Source: an uncultured Latescibacterota bacterium
Lineage (GTDB): Bacteria > Latescibacterota > UBA2968 > UBA8231
Length of the DNA: 64,000 bases
NCBI GenBank assembly: GCA_951813615.1
Contig: OX638377.1
Coordinates: forward strand, 2,294,001 to 2,358,000
Reading direction: 5' to 3'
Shown: positions 34,739 through 47,971 of the stretch, one piece after another
Numbering within the stretch: position 1 is the stretch's first letter
Layout of the letters: each line of letters starts with the position of its first letter
Program-made: the position numbers and the translations under genes
The notes under the pieces: generated by a model
What the model saw: only the letters and a program-made list of their open reading frames with translations
Database searches by the model: none
Told to the model about the DNA's origin: nothing

Positions 34739-36123
34739 ATTGGCAAGTTAAAGTCGCAATCAGCTTGGTGGCCGTAGCAGCCGCCGGGTGGTTCCTGTAC
34801 GAGATTCGCGGCATTCTCACTCCTTTTGTTTTTGCTTTCGTCTTGGCCTATATCCTCTACCCGATCATCGATTGGATGGAGAGGAGGGGATTGGGGCGAG
34901 TTTGGAGCACGCTCCTCGTTTTTTTGCTCGTTTTTGCGGGGTTAGGACTGGGTGCTTTCAAGGTTGGGGACAAGCTGACGGGAGAAACGGTTGATCGGGT
35001 TTTTACCATCGCCAACACCGGCGACAAACTCCTAATCATCCAAGAGATCGCCTGGGAAGACGATTCGCGGGAACAGCCGTTCGTCCTAAGAGAAGAACAC
35101 CGCTGGCCGCTAGGGATCGCTCCCAAGGAGGAGTTGGCAATTCATCTGCGCTTTGTGCCCAAAGACCACGCACCGGCTGCAAACGCGCTCTTGATTGCGT
35201 ACTCACAGGGAAAGGACGAATACAACCAGCGCATTCGCGTCCACGGCAATAGCAGCGCGACCCCTGGGAGCCAAGCGACTGGCAAATCGGGTTCCGTTGT
35301 GTTTTCACGTGCCGATATTGGTTTTGGCAAGGCCGACCCCAATGTCTTGGTGGAAATCGGCGATAGTATCCTGACGGAAACCAGCGCTAGGGCTTCGAGC
35401 ATTGAGCCCATGCTACGGCCCTATTTGGGGAGCGATTTCCGCCTCGCCGAGTTGATCCGCGAACACGGCGAGCGGCTGATGAAGACCATGTTGGGGGGCA
35501 CCACGCTGTTTATCGAGGGCCTGATTTCGGGCCTTACTTTTGTGGTGATCGTGCCGTTTGTAGCGTTCTTCTTTCTCAAAGAGGGGCGGCGCTTGACGCG
35601 GGGCTTGATGGCATTCGTACCCAACGCCTATTTTGAGTTGTGCTTAAACCTGATGTACCAAGCGAATAAACAAATCGGGAATTACATCCGCGGCCAGCTT
35701 TTGGCCGTCCTCGTCGTATCGGTGCTCTCGATTAGCGGCTTGTCCATTATCGGCGTCTATTATGCCCTGCCTTTAGGCTTGCTCGCCGGGTTGGCCAACG
35801 TAATCCCGTATCTCGGGCCATTGATCGGGATCGTCTGCTCTTCGATTGTGGCCTTGGCTACTGGCGGTGGTTTGGCGATTGTGGCCAAAGTAATCGCTAT
35901 GTTCTTGATCGTTCAACTGATCGACAACGTACTCATTCAACCCACCATGGTGGCCAAAAGCGTCGAACTGCACCCGTTGGTCGTCCTCTTTGTCGTCATG
36001 GTGGGAAGCCAGTTGATGGGCATCGTTGGGATGCTGATCGCCGTGCCGCTCACGGGTATCGCGAAAGTGAGTGGCCAAACCATCTACGAAGGGATCAGGC
36101 AGTACCGGTTTAGAGTAGGTTGA
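34735..36123 (+). CDS. AI-2E/PerM-family permease with an inserted Ig-like domain
   Basis: A 462-residue membrane protein. The core is the AI-2E family: IRGILTPFVFAFVLAYILYPIIDWMERRGLGR at the N-terminus, and PFVAFFFLKEGRRL, IRGQLLAVLVVSVLSISGLSIIG, LGLLAGLANVIPYLGPLIG and QPTMVAKSVELHPLVVLFVVMVGSQLMGIVGMLIAVPLTG at the C-terminal side. Between helices 2 and 3, residues ~85-175 form a beta sandwich, FTIANTGDKLLIIQEIAW...IAPKEELAIHLRFVPKDHAPAANALLIAYSQG...IRVHGNSS, resembling ASPM-SPD2-Hydin-type Ig domains. Ordinary members lack this. Substrate unknown; members export autoinducer-2 or Na+(Li+). Confidence 0.85.
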   Translation: MNWQVKVAISLVAVAAAGWFLYEIRGILTPFVFAFVLAYILYPIIDWMERRGLGRVWSTLLVFLLVFAGLGLGAFKVGDKLTGETVDRVFTIANTGDKLLIIQEIAWEDDSREQPFVLREEHRWPLGIAPKEELAIHLRFVPKDHAPAANALLIAYSQGKDEYNQRIRVHGNSSATPGSQATGKSGSVVFSRADIGFGKADPNVLVEIGDSILTETSARASSIEPMLRPYLGSDFRLAELIREHGERLMKTMLGGTTLFIEGLISGLTFVVIVPFVAFFFLKEGRRLTRGLMAFVPNAYFELCLNLMYQANKQIGNYIRGQLLAVLVVSVLSISGLSIIGVYYALPLGLLAGLANVIPYLGPLIGIVCSSIVALATGGGLAIVAKVIAMFLIVQLIDNVLIQPTMVAKSVELHPLVVLFVVMVGSQLMGIVGMLIAVPLTGIAKVSGQTIYEGIRQYRFRVG

Positions 36124-36148
36124 CAGACCTATATGGATGTGCTTAAAT
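36120..36148 (+). promoter_or_regulatory. Probable promoter of the cold-shock-domain gene and clpX
   Basis: TTGACA (36120-36125) overlaps the stop of the permease gene; 17 bases later comes TTAAAT (36143-36148). The leader to the TTG at 36222 is ~70 bases and contains a CCCTTTAAAGGG palindrome (36193-36204). Confidence 0.5.
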
Positions 36149-36221
36149 ACATCGTCTCGCATCCCATCCCAAATTTTGCTAAGCGGCATTTAAGGCCCTT
36201 TAAAGGGGTAGGAGGAGTAGA

Positions 36222-36902
36222 TTGAGTAGTTCAATACACTTAGAAAGCACAGTAGTGAGCGAGTTGGCTCAACGCATAGGGGACGCCCGCAAGCTCTACG
36301 GCAACGATAGTCCGTACGTCATAGGTATGATGACGGCTGTCGAGTGGATAGCCCAAGGTGTGGAGGGTGGCCAAAGCCTCAAGCAAGACCTGCTGGCCCG
36401 CGTTCTGGAGAGCGAGGGCAAGAAACAACAACCGTCTCGTCCGCTGCCTGCCAGTCCAGAGAGCAGCCCCCCAACCCAAGATCGCCGGGCCTTAGCGGAA
36501 AACACTTGGACTCGAGGTGTAGTCAAGTGGTTTAACAACGATAAGGGATATGGTTTTATTTCTACCGATAGCCATGTCGATGTCTTCGTCCACTGGCGCG
36601 ACATTTCATCTTGGGACCGGAGTTTGACCCAAGATGACGAAGTTGAGTTTATGGTGACCCGCACTGCCAAGGGGTTCCAGGCCATCAACGTGATGAAAGC
36701 CGGCCAAGACAAAGCCGAAGAAGCCGCAGGAGAGGCAGACTCGGATGCCCCGGTCGCGACTGAGTCCCCCGACGAAACCGGGGAGGCCGAACCCGTCTCA
36801 GCCGATGGCGCTTCCTCTGAAAGCGAAAGCGAAGAGAGTGCGTTAGAGCCCCAAGACGACGAGAGCAGGCCCGCAGGGGAAGATGAACAAAAAAACGTCT
36901 GA
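36222..36902 (+). CDS. Cold-shock-domain protein with N-terminal helical domain and acidic tail
   Basis: A 226-residue protein. Residues ~1-65 are helical ([35 protein letters not shown]). The central cold-shock domain has both RNA-binding motifs: [15 protein letters not shown] (RNP1) and VDVFVHW (RNP2). The last ~80 residues are highly acidic and Ser/Pro rich ([16 protein letters not shown]). Simple Csp proteins are ~70 residues, so this is a composite RNA-binding protein. It starts at TTG behind AGGAGGAG and overlaps clpX by 20 bases, so the two are co-translated. Confidence 0.85.
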   Translation: MSSSIHLESTVVSELAQRIGDARKLYGNDSPYVIGMMTAVEWIAQGVEGGQSLKQDLLARVLESEGKKQQPSRPLPASPESSPPTQDRRALAENTWTRGVVKWFNNDKGYGFISTDSHVDVFVHWRDISSWDRSLTQDDEVEFMVTRTAKGFQAINVMKAGQDKAEEAAGEADSDAPVATESPDETGEAEPVSADGASSESESEESALEPQDDESRPAGEDEQKNV

Positions 36903-38109
36903 GATAGCCTGCTCGTTCTGCGGCAAGGAGGGCGACCAAGTCGAGAAGGTTATTCAGGGGCCTTCGGTGTACATATGTAGCGAGTGCATCGGCTTGTGCA
37001 ACGAGATGCTGGAAGAGGACGACAAGCACGAGCTCAGTCTCAACGGTCGGCCCCTGCCCAAGCCAGCTGAAATCAAGGCCCACCTCGACGCGCATATTAT
37101 CGGCCAAGAACGCGCTAAAAAAGCGCTCTCGGTCGCCGTGTACAATCACTACAAGCGAGTGCACTCCGGCACTGCGGATGTCCAGCTCAGCAAGAGTAAT
37201 ATCTTGCTCATCGGCCCCACCGGAGTGGGCAAGACGCTTTTGGCGGAGACGTTGGCGCGGATATTGCAAGTGCCTTTTGCCATCGTCGATGCCACCGTCC
37301 TCACCGAGGCCGGGTACGTGGGCGAGGACGTGGAAAATATCCTCGTGCGACTCCTACAAGCCGCGGATTACGATGTCAAACAAGCCGAGCGCGGGATCTT
37401 GTTCATCGACGAATTGGACAAGGTCGCCCGCAAATCCGGCAACCCCTCCATAACCCGCGATGTTTCAGGCGAAGGCGTCCAACAAGAGCTCCTCAAGATT
37501 TTAGAGGGGACCGTGTCGGGGGTGCCTCCGAAGGGAGGGCGCAAGCATCCCGAGCAGCCCTTGGTGCAAATAAACACCAAAAACATTCTCTTTATCTGCG
37601 GAGGGGCGTTCGATGGGCTGGATAAAATTATCAGTCAGCGCATCGGGACTAAGTCCATGGGCTTTGGCAGCCTTCTCGACGAGCGCGAGGGAGCAGACGA
37701 GTCCAATCTGTTGGCGCGAGTCGAACCCGAGGAATTGATCCAGTACGGCTTAATTCCCGAATTGATTGGCCGCTTGCCAGTGGTGGGTATCTTGCACCCC
37801 TTCAGTGATCAAGCACTAATGGACATCCTGCTCAAACCGCGCAACGCACTCGTCAAGCAGTACCAGAAGCTGTTTGAGATGGACGGTATTGCCCTGCGGT
37901 TTGAAGAAGGCGCCCTGAAGAAGGTCGTTGAATTGACCCAAGAAAAGGAGATGGGGGCACGCGGTTTGCGGGCGGTTTTAGAGACTATCATGTTTGAAAT
38001 CATGTTCGATCTCCCGGCCCGGGACGACATCGCCGAATGCGTCATTACCAAGGAGTTCATCGAACACAAGGCACCGCCGACTTTCGTGTACAATAAGAAG
38101 CGAGCTTAA
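36883..38109 (+). CDS. clpX: ClpX, ATPase subunit of the ClpXP protease
   Basis: A 408-residue AAA+ unfoldase: zinc-binding domain [34 protein letters not shown], Walker [22 protein letters not shown], the pore loop [18 protein letters not shown], Walker [15 protein letters not shown] and sensor/arginine region [12 protein letters not shown]...[14 protein letters not shown]. Full length. It delivers unfolded substrates to ClpP, whose gene is about 1.4 kb downstream on the other strand rather than adjacent. Preceded and overlapped by the cold-shock-domain gene, with a strong terminator after it. Confidence 0.98.
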   Translation: MNKKTSEIACSFCGKEGDQVEKVIQGPSVYICSECIGLCNEMLEEDDKHELSLNGRPLPKPAEIKAHLDAHIIGQERAKKALSVAVYNHYKRVHSGTADVQLSKSNILLIGPTGVGKTLLAETLARILQVPFAIVDATVLTEAGYVGEDVENILVRLLQAADYDVKQAERGILFIDELDKVARKSGNPSITRDVSGEGVQQELLKILEGTVSGVPPKGGRKHPEQPLVQINTKNILFICGGAFDGLDKIISQRIGTKSMGFGSLLDEREGADESNLLARVEPEELIQYGLIPELIGRLPVVGILHPFSDQALMDILLKPRNALVKQYQKLFEMDGIALRFEEGALKKVVELTQEKEMGARGLRAVLETIMFEIMFDLPARDDIAECVITKEFIEHKAPPTFVYNKKRA

Positions 38110-38140
38110 TTCTCCAACCGGATTTTGAGCTTTAACTGCG

Positions 38141-38187
38141 TCCCTTTTCCGCCGGCGAGTACGCGCTATTGGAGAAGGGGCTTTTTT
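38141..38187 (+). terminator. Rho-independent terminator after clpX
   Basis: CCCTTTTCC (38142-38150) pairs with GGAGAAGGG with one G:T, around a ~20-base loop, followed by TTTTTT (38182-38187). Stem and T-tract are clear. Confidence 0.8.
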
Positions 38188-38201
38188 GTGAGAAAAGCGC
38201 A

Positions 38202-39485
38202 ATGCAGTCTAGGCATTATCCATCGCGGATGCAGTGGCGACACCAGCTTGCGGCTTCCGCGGCCACTGCGGTCGGCGAAGTAGCCGTGCGGGGGCGGCTT
38301 CTCCACTTCACCGAAGGGAAGGGCAGGATCGCAGACGAGAGCGGTGGGATTGATTTCGTCGTAAAGGCGCGGATAGAAGAGGTAAAGGCCGGGGATATAG
38401 TAGAGTTATATGGTATTGTTGCAGAAGGCATTATAGAAGTTACTCAAGCCCGTTTGTTAGCCCTGAGTAATGTGGAGTGGTGCCAGGGAGATTGGGCGCG
38501 GTTCCACGCCAAGGAACTATGGGCGAATATGAGAGTGCGGGCCGCCGTATTAGACGCGGTACGCTATTTTTTCCGAGATGCGAACTTTCTCGCTGTGGAT
38601 ACGCCGACATTAGTCCGCGCCTCGGCCCAAGAGGAGCACATACAGCTATTCGCCACAGAGTACCAGGGGGATAAGGCGCAAGAGCAGCTGTATCTCGCTC
38701 CCTCTCCAGAACTGTACATGAAGCGGTTGCTAGGGGTGGGTTTTGAGCGGATTTATCAGATCAGCCGCTCGTACCGCAATGGAGAGATTGGGCCGCAGCA
38801 CAACCCCGAGTTTACTCTAATCGAATGGTATCGGGCGTACTCCAGTTATGAGGAAATCATGGCCGATGTCGAGAATTTAGTGGCTCATGTGGCGGAAAGC
38901 GTCTTGGGGCGGTCGAGCGTAGTGCGGTCAGGACGCGAGATCGGCTTGCAGCCGCCGTGGGAGCGGATCAGCGTCCGCGAGGCTTTTGTGCGCTGGGCCT
39001 CCGTCGACTTGGATACCTGTGCAGATGCAGAATCGCTTTTTCGCCGCGCACGTGCCTTGGGCTATGACAGCGCTAGACGAGGGGATCGTTGGGAGGACTT
39101 GTTCCACAAGATCTTGCTGGAAAAAGTCGAGCCAGAACTGGCCAAACTAGGGGTCGTCCATCTGTTCGATTATCCCCGGCAGCTCGCCGCATTGGCCAAA
39201 TTAAAAGAAGGCGATCCAGCCGTAGCCGAGAGAACGGAAGCGTATTTGGGAGGGGTGGAGCTGTCGAACGGCTATACGGAGTTAAACGACCCAGCCCAGC
39301 AGCGCGAGCGCTTTGCACGGGATGCTCAAGCGGGGGGCGCACCGGCCGACGAGGCGTTTCTCGCAGCTATGGAGCGGGGCATCCCGCCGGCTGGTGGCGT
39401 GGCCTTGGGATTGGATCGGCTGGTTATGGTTGTCGCCGGCGCGTCTTGCTTAGACGAGGTGGTCGCCTTTCCGCTAGAGCATTAG
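38202..39485 (+). CDS. EpmA-like class II lysyl-tRNA-synthetase paralogue with an N-terminal OB-like domain
   Basis: A 427-residue protein. The C-terminal two-thirds is the class II catalytic core: [51 protein letters not shown] (motif 2), [12 protein letters not shown] and [16 protein letters not shown] (motif 3). This fits EpmA (PoxA/GenX), which attaches beta-lysine to elongation factor P. Residues ~15-95 before it form an OB-like fold ([31 protein letters not shown]), whereas canonical EpmA lacks the anticodon domain. The ATG at 38202 lies just beyond the clpX terminator. The convergent clpP overlaps its end by four bases. Confidence 0.82.
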   Translation: MQSRHYPSRMQWRHQLAASAATAVGEVAVRGRLLHFTEGKGRIADESGGIDFVVKARIEEVKAGDIVELYGIVAEGIIEVTQARLLALSNVEWCQGDWARFHAKELWANMRVRAAVLDAVRYFFRDANFLAVDTPTLVRASAQEEHIQLFATEYQGDKAQEQLYLAPSPELYMKRLLGVGFERIYQISRSYRNGEIGPQHNPEFTLIEWYRAYSSYEEIMADVENLVAHVAESVLGRSSVVRSGREIGLQPPWERISVREAFVRWASVDLDTCADAESLFRRARALGYDSARRGDRWEDLFHKILLEKVEPELAKLGVVHLFDYPRQLAALAKLKEGDPAVAERTEAYLGGVELSNGYTELNDPAQQRERFARDAQAGGAPADEAFLAAMERGIPPAGGVALGLDRLVMVVAGASCLDEVVAFPLEH

Positions 39486-40087
39486 TCGGCGAGGGCTGCC
39501 AGCTCTTTTTCGGAGGTCAGCAGGCCGTCGATTAGGCCGAAGTCGATTGCCTCTGCGGACGAGAGAAAGTAATCGCGCTCGGTGACTAGCTCGATGCGCT
39601 CGAGCGACTGGCCAGTATCTTGGACTAAGATCTGGTTGAGCCGGTCGCGCCACTCGACGATTTCACGGGCGTGGATTTCAATGTCGGCTGCTTGGCCGCG
39701 AACGCCGCCCCAAGGCTGGTGCAGCATGAGCCGAGAATGAGCGAGGGCGTGGCGCTTACCCTTAGTCCCCCCGGCGAGGAGGATTGCGCTCATGCTGTAG
39801 GCTTGGCCGATGCACAGCGTCGCCACGTCGCAGGGGAGGTACTTCATGGTGTCGTAGATGGCCAAGCCGGCCGTAAGGCTGCCGCCAGGGCTGTTGATAT
39901 AGAGCGAGATGTCTTTCTTGGGATCTTCCGAGGTCAGAAAGAGCAATTGGGCGATGACGAGGTTGGCTTCGTGGTCGTTGATCTGGGTGCTGATGAAAAT
40001 GATCCGCTCCTTGAGGAGGCGAGAGAAAATGTCATAGGCGCGCTCGCCGCGGCCGGTCTGTTCGATTACTACGGGTACGATGGCCAT
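39482..40087 (-). CDS. clpP: ClpP protease subunit
   Basis: A 201-residue serine peptidase with a visible triad: Ser98 in [14 protein letters not shown], His123 in RLMLHQPWG and Asp172 in [10 protein letters not shown]. The N-terminal [28 protein letters not shown] and oligomer helix [21 protein letters not shown] are typical. Residue Tyr97 replaces the usual Ala before the catalytic Ser. It forms the tetradecameric chamber working with ClpX. A strong minus-strand promoter with an overlapping inverted repeat precedes it. Confidence 0.96.
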   Translation of the reverse strand: MAIVPVVIEQTGRGERAYDIFSRLLKERIIFISTQINDHEANLVIAQLLFLTSEDPKKDISLYINSPGGSLTAGLAIYDTMKYLPCDVATLCIGQAYSMSAILLAGGTKGKRHALAHSRLMLHQPWGGVRGQAADIEIHAREIVEWRDRLNQILVQDTGQSLERIELVTERDYFLSSAEAIDFGLIDGLLTSEKELAALAD

Positions 40088-40110
40088 GTGCTATTCTGTC
40101 GTTAGAAGAG

Positions 40111-40134
40111 AGTCCATTTGCTGATTAATGGACT
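40111..40134. promoter_or_regulatory. Inverted repeat overlapping the clpP promoter, possible operator
   Basis: AGTCCATT (40111-40118) and AATGGACT (40127-40134) are perfect 8-base arms around TGCTGATT. The repeat overlaps the -10 hexamer and the expected start of clpP transcription, a typical operator position; it could also be a 5' leader hairpin. Confidence 0.45.
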
Positions 40135-40160
40135 ATAGGCGATGCTCAATATAGTGTCAA
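40132..40160 (-). promoter_or_regulatory. Probable promoter of clpP
   Basis: On the minus strand: perfect TTGACA (40160-40155), 17-base spacer, TATAGT (40137-40132). Five of six -10 bases match consensus. Expected start near 40125 leaves a ~38-base leader. Confidence 0.65.
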
Positions 40161-40319
40161 TGGGGCATCGCTCAGGTTGGTTGACCCCGCTGGGTTAGCT
40201 CGATAAATTTTACCCGATCTCAGCGCGTCGTTGCTGACTGAAAGTAAAGCTCTTAACTCATTGCAGAGCATAGTGATACGATCTTTTAAATTCTGTTGGC
40301 TGGCCCTAGCTGGCCACAG

Positions 40320-40946
40320 GTGTGCGTGCTCGTAGGCATTACCGGCGGCATGGGGGCGGGCAAGTCCGCACTGGCGCAGATGCTCGCCGAATTTGGTGCG
40401 CTGCGGGTCGATGCCGACGAAGTGGCCCGCGAAGTGGCGGCAATCCCAGCGGTGATCGAGCATCTACAAGCGGCGTTCGGCCGCGATCTGCTTGGCCCGG
40501 ACGGGCGCTTGGACCGCCGGAAGTTGGGGCGTCGCGCCCTGCGGTCGGACGAGGCGAGCCAGCGATTAGAGGCGATTATGCGGCCGCCTCTGGCAGCGGC
40601 CATAGAACGTCGGCTGGCGCAGGCTGTGGAGGAAGCCGACAGCGGAGTCGTGGTGTTTGACGCGCCGCTGATATACGAGTGGGGAAACGAGGGGAACTTT
40701 GACCTAATGGTGGTGGTCGATGCTGAGGAGGAACGATGCATGTCGCGGGTACAGCAGCGCAGCGGCTTGCCGGTGTGCGAGATTAGGCAGCGGATGGCCC
40801 GCCAGATGGACCTAAAAGAAAAAAAGGCCCGCGCCGACCTTGTCATCGACAACAACGAGGACTTAGCCGCACTCGCCGCGCAGGCGAAAGCACTGTGGGC
40901 CGAGTTAGTCGGCGCTGAGCAGGGAGGGGGAAGCTATGACAAATGA
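40320..40946 (+). CDS. coaE: Dephospho-CoA kinase
   Basis: A 208-residue P-loop kinase that phosphorylates dephospho-CoA in the last step of CoA synthesis. P-loop GITGGMGAGKSALAQMLAEFGALRVDADEVARE, then VVVFDAPLIYEWG with the lid region and QQRSGLPVCEIRQRMARQM. The start is uncertain; GTG 40320 gives MCVLVGITGG, while a slightly earlier TTG and a GTG six bases later are also open and no ribosome-binding site is evident. gcvT overlaps its end by 11 bases. Confidence 0.9.
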   Translation: MCVLVGITGGMGAGKSALAQMLAEFGALRVDADEVAREVAAIPAVIEHLQAAFGRDLLGPDGRLDRRKLGRRALRSDEASQRLEAIMRPPLAAAIERRLAQAVEEADSGVVVFDAPLIYEWGNEGNFDLMVVVDAEEERCMSRVQQRSGLPVCEIRQRMARQMDLKEKKARADLVIDNNEDLAALAAQAKALWAELVGAEQGGGSYDK

Positions 40947-42045
40947 GGGTTTGCGGCGCACGCCACTCTATGAGGTCGCCGTCGCCGAAGGCGGACGCAT
41001 GGCACCCTTTGGGGGGTGGGAAATGCCGGTCCAGTTTGAGGGCATCCGCAGCGAACACTGGGCGGTGCGCCGAGAGGTCGGGCTGTTCGACATCTCGCAC
41101 ATGGGGCGAATCGCCATCTCCGGGGCGGGCGGGTTGGCTTTCCTCGACAGCCTCTTGCCGGCGCGGGTCCGCGAATTGACCATCGGCCAAATGCTTTACT
41201 CTCCGCTGTGCAATGAACAGGGGGGATGCGTAGATGATCTGGTCGTGTACCGGCTCGCAGACCAGGAGTACCTCTTGGTGGTCAACGCGAGCCGGAAACC
41301 TGTTGACTGGCAGTGGATTACCGCCCGCGCAGCCGGGTGGTCGGACGTGCAGATCGAGGACTTGAGCGATGAGCAGGGCATGGTCGCGGTGCAGGGGCCA
41401 CAGGCTGCAGCCCTAGTCGAATCACTCACGGGATCGGCTAGCGCAGCGCTAGGGTACTATCGCTGCGCGGAGATGGAGATCGCCGGGATACCAGCCTTGC
41501 TCAGCCGCAATGGCTACACTGGAGAAGACGGATTTGAGATCATGTGTCCGGCCAACCAAGTCGCCGCACTGTGGGCGAAGCTCCGCGCGGCCGGTGCCCG
41601 GCCTTGTGGGTTAGGGGCACGCGATACCTTGCGCCTCGAGATGGGGTTTTGCCTCTATGGAAGCGAATTGAACGAGCAGACGACCCCCTTAGAGGCGGGT
41701 TTGGCCTGGACCTTGGACTTGGAAAAAGAGGCGAATTTTGTCGGAGCCGAGGCGCTGCGAGCACAGCGTACGGCAGGAGGTTATCGCCGTTTGCGCGGAT
41801 TCCGCATGTTGGAAAGGGGCATTCCTCGGCCGGATTATCCGGTTTTCGACCAACGCGGAGAGCAGGTGGGTGTCGTCACCAGTGGGACGCACTCGCCGGT
41901 ACTCGGCGAGGGGATCGGGTTGGCCTATTTACAGCGCGGTGCACAAAAAATAGGTACCGAGGTGTACATCGGCATGAAGAGCAAGCGACAACCCGCCGTG
42001 GTGGTCAAGCTGCCCTTTGTCCCTTCGGCCCCTAAAAAAGACTGA
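40936..42045 (+). CDS. gcvT: Glycine cleavage system T protein (aminomethyltransferase)
   Basis: A 369-residue folate-binding enzyme of glycine cleavage: [89 protein letters not shown] and [32 protein letters not shown]. It releases ammonia and makes methylene-tetrahydrofolate from aminomethyl-GcvH. AGGGAGGGGGAAG upstream is a strong ribosome-binding site. gcvP follows 41 bases later, but gcvH is not between or near them. Confidence 0.97.
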   Translation: MTNEGLRRTPLYEVAVAEGGRMAPFGGWEMPVQFEGIRSEHWAVRREVGLFDISHMGRIAISGAGGLAFLDSLLPARVRELTIGQMLYSPLCNEQGGCVDDLVVYRLADQEYLLVVNASRKPVDWQWITARAAGWSDVQIEDLSDEQGMVAVQGPQAAALVESLTGSASAALGYYRCAEMEIAGIPALLSRNGYTGEDGFEIMCPANQVAALWAKLRAAGARPCGLGARDTLRLEMGFCLYGSELNEQTTPLEAGLAWTLDLEKEANFVGAEALRAQRTAGGYRRLRGFRMLERGIPRPDYPVFDQRGEQVGVVTSGTHSPVLGEGIGLAYLQRGAQKIGTEVYIGMKSKRQPAVVVKLPFVPSAPKKD

Positions 42046-42086
42046 GACGCTTTATCTGCTGCCTTTCGGCAGTGAACGGAGGTTGC

Positions 42087-46655
<4,569 letters not shown>

Positions 46656-46695
46656 GCGGCTTGCCAAACTAAACTAAGAAGGATACTGCGCGCCA

Positions 46696-47967
46696 ATGCA
46701 CACCGCAGGTGAACTCACCCGCGTCCAACTCGCGGACGGCGTCTATTTGCATCTGCACAGCATTGGGCTGTACAAGACGATCCGGGTGGATGTGTGTCTG
46801 AGCACGCCGCTATGTGCACCGAGACATTCACTGGTGGCCCTGAGTGGCCAACTGTTGGCACGGGGCACGCACAAACTGCCCAATATCCAGAGCCTCAACC
46901 GCTTCATTGACGACCTCTACGGAGCGCATTACTCGGTGCAAGTCGATCGCTTGGGGGAGCATCAGTTCGTTCATTTATGTCTGGAGGTCATAGACGATAA
47001 CTTTCTTGGGGAGAAGGGAATACTGGCACGGGGACTGACCTTCCTGCGAGATGTTCTCCGCGATGGCAGCGGGTTCCAGCCTGCTTACCTGGAACGGGAA
47101 AAGCACCGCCTCGCGCGGCAAATCGCCGATGGTTTCAACGACAAACTGGGCTACGCACAACGGAGGTGCAGCGAAGAGATGTGCCGGGGCGAACCAATGG
47201 GCCTGTCGCCGCTGGGCAATCCCGCAGACTTTGCTGCCGTGCAGGCCGACGAACTGTGGGATTTCCACCGCGAGCGGACCGCGGGCGACCGCCTAGACCT
47301 CTTCGTAAGCGGCGATTTGCGCTTGGAGCAGATTCGTCCCTTGATGGAGTCGCTCTTTACTTGGGAGCGCGCGGCGAACCAGCCCCAGCGTCCGTCGCCG
47401 CGTTCGCGCATTGTTGGTCCGCGGCGCGAGATATTTGAATGCCAAGAGGTCCGAGAGGCCAAAATGGTATTGGGCTATCGCACTCAAGTTGCTTATGACG
47501 CGAACGGCACAAACGACTATCCGGCTTTGGTACTCCTAAACCTGATGCTCGGCGGCGATGGTCCGTCTCGGCTGTTTAAGCATCTCCGGGAAGAAGAAGG
47601 TTTATGCTACTACATCGCATCGCATATCGAGGCCCTGAGCGGGCTGCTCTTTGTAGCCGCGGGCATTGAAGTTGCCGCGTATTCCGAGGTCCGGGACAGG
47701 GTGGAGCAAGAACTCCAAGCGCTGCGCTCTGGAGCCATTGATCTTAGGGAAATCGAAGCGGCTCGGCACCTACTCAGGGCGCGGTTGTTGGGGCTAGCCG
47801 AAGACCGCGAGGGCTTTTTTCGCTATCAATTGCGGGAAGGGTTAACAGGGGGTAGCCAATCCCCGCAAGTGTTGTGGCAGCGCATTGAGCAAGTCGGCGT
47901 CGAAGAGCTTGCGCGCGTGGCCGATGGCATCGCAGCAGATACGGCTTTTCTATTGCACGGGACGTGA
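46696..47967 (+). CDS. M16-family peptidase homologue, non-catalytic YmfF-like member
   Basis: A 423-residue M16 (pitrilysin-type) fold protein lacking the HxxEH zinc motif, as expected for the inactive partner of an M16 pair. Opening LADGVYLHLHSIGLYKTIRVDVCLSTPL and LPNIQSLNRFIDDLYGAHYSVQVDRLGEHQFVHL resemble YmfF/YfmF-type proteins linked in Bacillus to processing of the EF-P modification. The C-terminal half has LNLMLGGDGPSRLFKHLREEEGLCYYIASHIEALSGLLFV, the usual M16 second domain. The gene ends four bases before the active partner. Confidence 0.85.
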   Translation: MHTAGELTRVQLADGVYLHLHSIGLYKTIRVDVCLSTPLCAPRHSLVALSGQLLARGTHKLPNIQSLNRFIDDLYGAHYSVQVDRLGEHQFVHLCLEVIDDNFLGEKGILARGLTFLRDVLRDGSGFQPAYLEREKHRLARQIADGFNDKLGYAQRRCSEEMCRGEPMGLSPLGNPADFAAVQADELWDFHRERTAGDRLDLFVSGDLRLEQIRPLMESLFTWERAANQPQRPSPRSRIVGPRREIFECQEVREAKMVLGYRTQVAYDANGTNDYPALVLLNLMLGGDGPSRLFKHLREEEGLCYYIASHIEALSGLLFVAAGIEVAAYSEVRDRVEQELQALRSGAIDLREIEAARHLLRARLLGLAEDREGFFRYQLREGLTGGSQSPQVLWQRIEQVGVEELARVADGIAADTAFLLHGT

Positions 47968-47971
47968 GAAC

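Noticed and set aside
38169..38201. Upstream start for the EpmA-like gene
   Set aside because: It would lie inside the clpX terminator stem and lacks a ribosome-binding site.
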